Shown here: positions 59,431 to 64,000 of the stretch, in pieces
Numbering within the stretch: the first letter of the stretch is position 1
Layout: the number at the start of each line of letters is the position of its first letter
Source of the DNA: Eonycteris spelaea
Taxonomy: Eukaryota; Chordata; Mammalia; Chiroptera; Pteropodidae
Direction: 5' to 3'
Assembly: GCA_003508835.1 (NCBI GenBank)
Contig: PUFA01000012.1
Coordinates: 19,200,001-19,264,000 of the forward strand
DNA length: 64,000 nt
Made by a program: the position numbers and the translations under genes
Notes under the pieces: generated by a model
The model's database searches: none
Told to the model about the DNA's origin: nothing
The model's input: only the letters and a program-made list of their open reading frames with translations

Positions 59431-60235
59431 TCATTGTTACAGAGAACATGCATTCAAATGTTAAGCCTCCTTAGAAATCAAAGAAGTGAGAATTTAAATA
59501 TAAGAAATATAATTAAATTATGTTATATATTTTGAATCATAAAACAATGCTAGTCATATTGTGGTGAAAACAGTACAAATTTTTATGCTTTGCTGTTGGC
59601 AGTATAAATTGTCACAACAGTGTATAGAAAGTAACTGGCAAAATAATTCAAGAGCCACGATCTTGAATCACAGACTATGATCACAAACCAAAAGAAAAAA
59701 AAAACTGTGTTATGCACATAGTAAGAAATATATAACTAAAAGAATTAATTTGCACATCCACTGGTGGAACTGGGCAGACTACCAGGGTTCTTATTTGTAC
59801 AGCTTCCCAGTGGGCTCGTGAGGGAAGACAATAACTAGACATACTGAAGAGCTCTGAGACTGTTTAACAAAGTCCAGTCTGGTTCACTAAAGCCAGAAAG
59901 TGCACCTGGAAAACAAACAAAATAGACCTAAATCCAGAAACACCAGTGAATTGTGGGATGGAAGGCTTCTTAAGTATGATGCCTTGTGTTGTCACTGGTT
60001 TTGTCTTGAGGGACTTCTTTCAGGCCTGTGAGAAGTGGGCAAAGGTGTCCTCTTTATTTGGGAACTCGTAGATATTAGTGCATAAAGGGCCTCTTTCTCC
60101 TGAGAACTGAAAATATCACACTTTCCTCTCTCTGTGATAAATAATACTGGAACTAAGATTTTTTTAAAATTTTTCTGTGCTAAATATTACAGGGAACAAA
60201 CAAGAGTGATTTAGTTAATCACACTAGGGAATACT
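59431..60235. other. Intronic stretch, mostly unassigned
   Basis: 'gttggcagtataaattgtca' at about 59596 resembles an L1 fragment. The rest is not recognised. Confidence 0.45.
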
Positions 60236-60239
60236 TGCA

Positions 60240-60578
60240 TCGGGACGATGAGACCATGAACCAACATAATAGCTTATTTATGAAGACTAATGGCTTCCTT
60301 ATTGAGTTGTTTTAGGCCATGCACCTTACTGTACCCACCAATCAAAGGCTCATAAACTCTCCTCAACCTCAACCAGTTCTGTGCCTTGCAAGACCTGCCT
60401 CATATCACCTAGTCCAGACCCTAACACCTTCTAATTACCCTCCTTTCATCTCCCCATCTGAAACACTCCTAAGACTCTGTGCAGGCAGCATTCTCTTTCG
60501 CTGTAATAGGTCTAATAAACTTTGCTTTCTTGATTAATAGGCTTTTTTTGTGGTCTTTTGCTGAGACAACTATCGACT
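60240..60578 (+). mobile_element. Probable ERV LTR fragment
   Basis: 'gtacccaccaatcaaaggct', 'cctcaacctcaaccagttct', 'ggcagcattctctttcgctg' and 'aataggtctaataaactttg' then 'ctttcttgattaataggc' have the composition and polyadenylation arrangement (aataaa then a T/G-rich region) of a gammaretrovirus-like ERV LTR. No internal viral gene follows. The family is unresolved. Confidence 0.5.
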
Positions 60579-60579
60579 C

Positions 60580-60985
60580 TTCTCAGAAGAAGGGACAGGA
60601 AAGGAAACTGGAAGACAAAGGGATGGTGAGGTGATGGAAGTGACATTGCTGAGGCGAAGGCAAACCCTAGAACCCTGTGAAGGATAGCCACGTCATTAAG
60701 AAGACAGGAAAAGGACTGTGTGGAAGGAGTGCTGACGATCCCAAGGACGGGGAAGCTGTATCAATTCACTGACTATCGGAACCAAATGGCACAAGGAAGA
60801 GAACATACACCTTGAGGAGATCTCGGAGCGGCAGCTTCAGGGCTGCCAAGCTTCAGGGTGACCAAAGGGAATATGCGAATCCTATGGGGTTTGTGACAAG
60901 GCAAGGGAGGGACTTGGTAGGCTAGGGTTGCAGGGACCTCATTCATTAGAATTTAGAGCTAGAGTTCTAGGACTGCTACTGACTA
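60580..60985. other. Unassigned, purine-rich
   Basis: Directly right of the LTR-like piece. No gag-, pol- or env-like frame is present, and the sequence matches nothing that I know. Confidence 0.45.
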
Positions 60986-60987
60986 CG

Positions 60988-61235
60988 CTATGAGTCAGGG
61001 GGTGGTGACCTCTGATGCAGACCGCCTGCATTCAGGCCCTGGCCCTGCCACTCCCTAGTTGTGTGACTTTAGGTAAGTACTTGACAATAGTCCAATTATT
61101 CTAAACCTCAATTTTTCCCTCTGTAAAATGAAATTATAGATACTATTTGATTTATGGAGTGGTTTTGAAGGTTAAATATGGTAGTTGGTATAGTACATGG
61201 CAATGGTAAGTACTCAAGAAGTGTTATCCTTTATA
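60988..61235 (+). mobile_element. MIR SINE, nearly complete
   Basis: 'gaccgcctgcattcaggccc', 'tggccctgccactccctagt', 'tgtgtgactttaggtaagta', 'ctcaatttttccctctgtaa' and 'gtagttggtatagtacatgg' are MIR from head to 3' end. Confidence 0.9.
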
Positions 61236-61239
61236 TATT

Positions 61240-62090
61240 ATTACTTTATTATTATTATCTCCTTGGTGAAATTCTTCCAGATGCCAGAAGGGGAAAATCA
61301 GGAAGCTTAGTCAAAGATAATCATTATGGTATTATATGTAATAGCAAAAAAAAAAAAATAAAAATTAAACATAAGCAGCGGGGTGATGGTAAATTTGCAA
61401 TATTTGCCAGTTTTCATTGTGTAAAGACTCCCACCATGGCCAATGGCAAGCTATGAATTTGAAGTCACTGAACACAGGGTAGAGAAGAGATGAGTAATAA
61501 GCCTGCATGAGCAAGTTAATACAAACTGGCTGAGCACACCACTGAGAAGAGGCTTAAAGATTCGCCAAAGCAGAATGATCAGAGTAGGATGTCCCTTAAT
61601 AACATGATGCTAAGAAAATTAGAATTACAAAGACTAGATACAGCCCCACAAAATGCTGATGGCAAGAAAATAAATTAAGATTCAAAATCATATCTGGATT
61701 GAGATGGTAACTGACAGGTTTCCATGGTTCTAAGACACACAGTTTTCCCAGTTTTGATGATTTTCTGTACTCATGATGCATTTTACAATCCATATTTAAT
61801 GTTATTTCATTTTTTTTTTTTTGGTTCGGAAATGCAGTTAATAAATCAGTGATGGCTCTCAAGCAATGCTGCTGCAGAATCAGCAATAAATGACAGATAA
61901 ATTGATGCCAGTATCAGGACTGGGACAGGCAAAGAATACAGCAAAGTGAAATGGTTTGATTTGTTGTTGACACAAGGCTGTAAGTAAATTTTGCCTTTCA
62001 TTTGGATGCCTGTTAATGCTGTACACATAATAAATAACAAAACTTTAAAACAGAGTCCAAGCCTGAGTGTAAATGCTTGTGTGCAAAGAA
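61240..62090. other. Intronic stretch, unassigned
   Basis: Contains a 14-nt A run near 61346-61359 and a T run near 61809-61822. No gene or repeat recognised. Confidence 0.5.
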
Positions 62091-62096
62091 GGAAAG

Positions 62097-62319
62097 TCCT
62101 TTCCCTCCCTCCCTTCCCCCTTTCCTCCCTTCCTCCTTCCTTCTTCCATCTGTCCTTCATTATTCCTTCCTTTTTTGCTGTCTTTCCTTCATCACTTTTC
62201 CTTGTTTTCTTTTCCTTCCTTCCTTCCTTCCTTCCTTCCTTCCTTCCTTCCTTCCTTCCTCCTTCCTTCCTTCCTTCCTTCCTTCCTTCTTTCTTTCTTC
62301 TTTCTTCTTTCTTTCTTCT

Positions 62320-62372
<53 letters not shown>

Positions 62373-62373
62373 T
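62097..62373. repeat. Polypyrimidine tract: (TTCC)n then (TTTC)n
   Basis: A 277-bp region that is almost pure C/T on the plus strand, with a few purines in 62145-62215. It contains (CCTT)n at about 62215-62290 and (TTTC)n at about 62290-62372. Mirror-symmetric polypyrimidine of this length can form triplex DNA (known property). All frames here (poly Phe-Leu-Pro-Ser, poly Lys-Glu-Arg) are artefacts. Confidence 0.97.
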
Positions 62374-62446
62374 GCTTTTGTCTTGGTCTGTAGCTTATCT
62401 ATGATATCTAATTGCGAGGTAGTAAAAGTGCACATATGGAAGTGCT

Positions 62447-62448
<2 letters not shown>

Positions 62449-62502
<54 letters not shown>
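62449..62502. repeat. (GT)27 microsatellite
   Basis: Uninterrupted for 54 bp, 76 bp right of the polypyrimidine tract. Confidence 0.99.
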
Positions 62503-62503
<1 letters not shown>

Positions 62504-62509
62504 CTGCAT

Positions 62510-64000
62510 ATATATTGTACTTAGATATTTAGAAAAAGAGCTCCATCACTTCTCGGCTTGCTTTACCCTCTATCCAGGAGCAATGCATTGTATTGAGACA
62601 TATATTTAGAGTTGGCGCTTTAAAGAAAGTTGAAGAAAACCAGTTCAGACTACTGAAAAAATAAGAAGCACTCAATAATGAAGCTCTGGGCCTATCTGAG
62701 CTCAGTGAATGGCATTTTTTATATGAACAGCCCAGTTGGCTCCCTTCAGCTTGGCTAAGGTACTGATAGGAGGGGTAGGGGAAAGTCGTGACCTTTTTTT
62801 AAGTAAGGAGAAAATTGTTTATGCTATCAGACTTGAAAGGAAAAAAAAAATCACAACCACAATTCTCCCTGCTTCTCCAGTGGATATATCTTCAAAACAA
62901 GAGCTTCAGATCCAATCTGTCTACCAAAAAGATAACTTTGAGCTAGAAAGATTTCTTTTCAATTCCCCAAATCCCCATTCCCCAAACACGTATACTCAGA
63001 TTTCAGTTTTTAGGAAAAACACATTATGAGTGTTCACATCTAGAAAGTCAAGTACTCTTATTAAACAGAGCCTTCAAGTCATTGTTCCATTTGGAAACCA
63101 AGTCTCCAGTTTGTGGATTATTTGGGTTTTAAGCTTTTCTGTTCCTTTGCTTCATTATCTGGAATCCCAACACTTAATGGAAAAGGAGGGTGAGAACCAT
63201 CATTTTGTTAGGCTTAAGCAATTCTGCATATATTGGAAGTTTCAATGGTTCCTGCTCCCACCATTTCTGCAGAAAATCAAGAGCTTATTTTGAGGAATGT
63301 TTACACCTACTTATTCTAAAACTTAATCCTGACTTTTGGTGGCTTGTCCAGGCCACTTAAGAGAGATTCTGTTAGAGCCCACTAATTCCAATTGTACATT
63401 CTACAAGAAAAGGTGGAGACTTGAACAAAATCATATCATAAATTAATAACCTGACTATAGAATGAATCCCTTCATGGGAATATTAAATGAGAAATCCTCC
63501 TTTTTGTAAAGGCCCTTCATGTTGATCTTTTCTTTCCACCCAGTGCTCTTTTGGTACAAATAGAATCTCTTAATTTTTAAAAACTGCAGCACTTGTAGGA
63601 CCTTGAACTGGCCAAAACTCTGTTTAATACTGTCTGCAAAAACTACTCTAATCAGAGGGATCCAGAGCGATGTTTGCTGAACAGCTTCATGTGAAGCAGG
63701 TAGGGAATGGCTCCCTCTCAGTTGTCGAAATGTCTGGGGGAAAAAAAAAAAAACAGAATTGATTTCCTTCAGCTGTCAGGGATGATTTTGCCTTGTTTTT
63801 TATCCTCTGCACCATGAATTCAATGCCACACTTCCTATAGTGCGACCAGATTGAGCATGAATACTAAATGAGTCTCCTGGAAAGAAACTTGAGCCCCAAT
63901 GATACCAGTTAGAGAGAAAGGCTACTTCCACCCATCAAAGTGATTTGCTTATTCAAGGGAAATTTGAGGTCCTTTGTATCTTACATAAGCTAGAAAAAGA
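62510..64000. other. Intronic stretch to window edge, unassigned
   Basis: No exon, RNA or repeat recognised. Frames at 62736-63029 and 63030-63293 are adjacent on the plus strand but show no known protein features. Confidence 0.5.

Noticed and set aside
60240..60985. Endogenous retrovirus provirus
   Set aside because: Only one LTR-like piece is visible. No gag, pol or env similarity and no second LTR.
62073..62448. Long overlapping frames rich in Phe, Leu, Pro and Ser (plus) or Lys, Glu and Arg (minus)
   Set aside because: They are translations of (TTCC)n/(TTTC)n in all registers.

Overview
This is a mammalian nuclear window from inside one very large gene. Three short exons on the minus strand encode consecutive pieces of a copine, which I identify as CPNE4. 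Everything else is intron filled with layers of old and younger transposable elements. The old layers (MIR, L2, MLT1-type LTRs, MER5-type DNA transposons, old L1) are shared by placental mammals. The best lineage clue is a SINE at about 55.89-56.11 kb. Its head is a complete 120-nt 5S rRNA-like sequence with the internal promoter kept, followed by a non-5S tail and an A-rich end, and it is flanked by target-site duplications. 5S-derived SINEs of this kind are known from fruit bats (MEG family), so a pteropodid bat is my first guess. Other 5S-SINE lineages are not excluded.

Layout, in transcription order (right to left). 64.0-28.4 kb is the 3' part of an intron of at least 35.5 kb. Exon A (28255-28434, 60 codons) is the second half of the C2A domain. 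A 21.5-kb intron follows, then exon B (6658-6729, 24 codons, the end of C2A and the linker). A 2.7-kb intron follows, then exon C (3879-3953, 25 codons, the start of C2B). The last 3.9 kb is the start of the next intron. All three exons begin and end in phase 0 with canonical AG/GT splice sites. The exon with the start codon and the exons for the rest of C2B and the vWA-like copine domain are not in the window.

The introns are an archaeological record. Several insertions can be ordered because one element splits another: LTRs inside MIRs at 2.9-3.4 and 13.6-14.0 kb, an MLT1-type LTR next to a split DNA transposon at 36.4 kb, a MIR inside an L1 at 58.9-59.2 kb, and a younger plus-strand L1 inside an older minus-strand L1 at 45.8-49.0 kb. 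The younger L1 has lost most of ORF2. The main simple-sequence tracts are (CT)n(CA)n at 7.7 kb, (GAC/GAA)n plus (GGAA)n at 54.2-54.5 kb, and a 277-bp pyrimidine-rich tract followed by (GT)27 at 62.1-62.5 kb.

I see no second gene, no tRNA, no CRISPR array and no operon-like structure. Nothing here supports a new biological system. The points worth follow-up are the 5S SINE pair, the internally deleted L1, an unexplained 17-bp direct repeat around a 381-bp segment at 4.05-4.46 kb, and an unidentified insertion of about 0.7 kb splitting an L2 at 42.3-43.0 kb. Repeat family names come from remembered consensus patterns and their boundaries are approximate.
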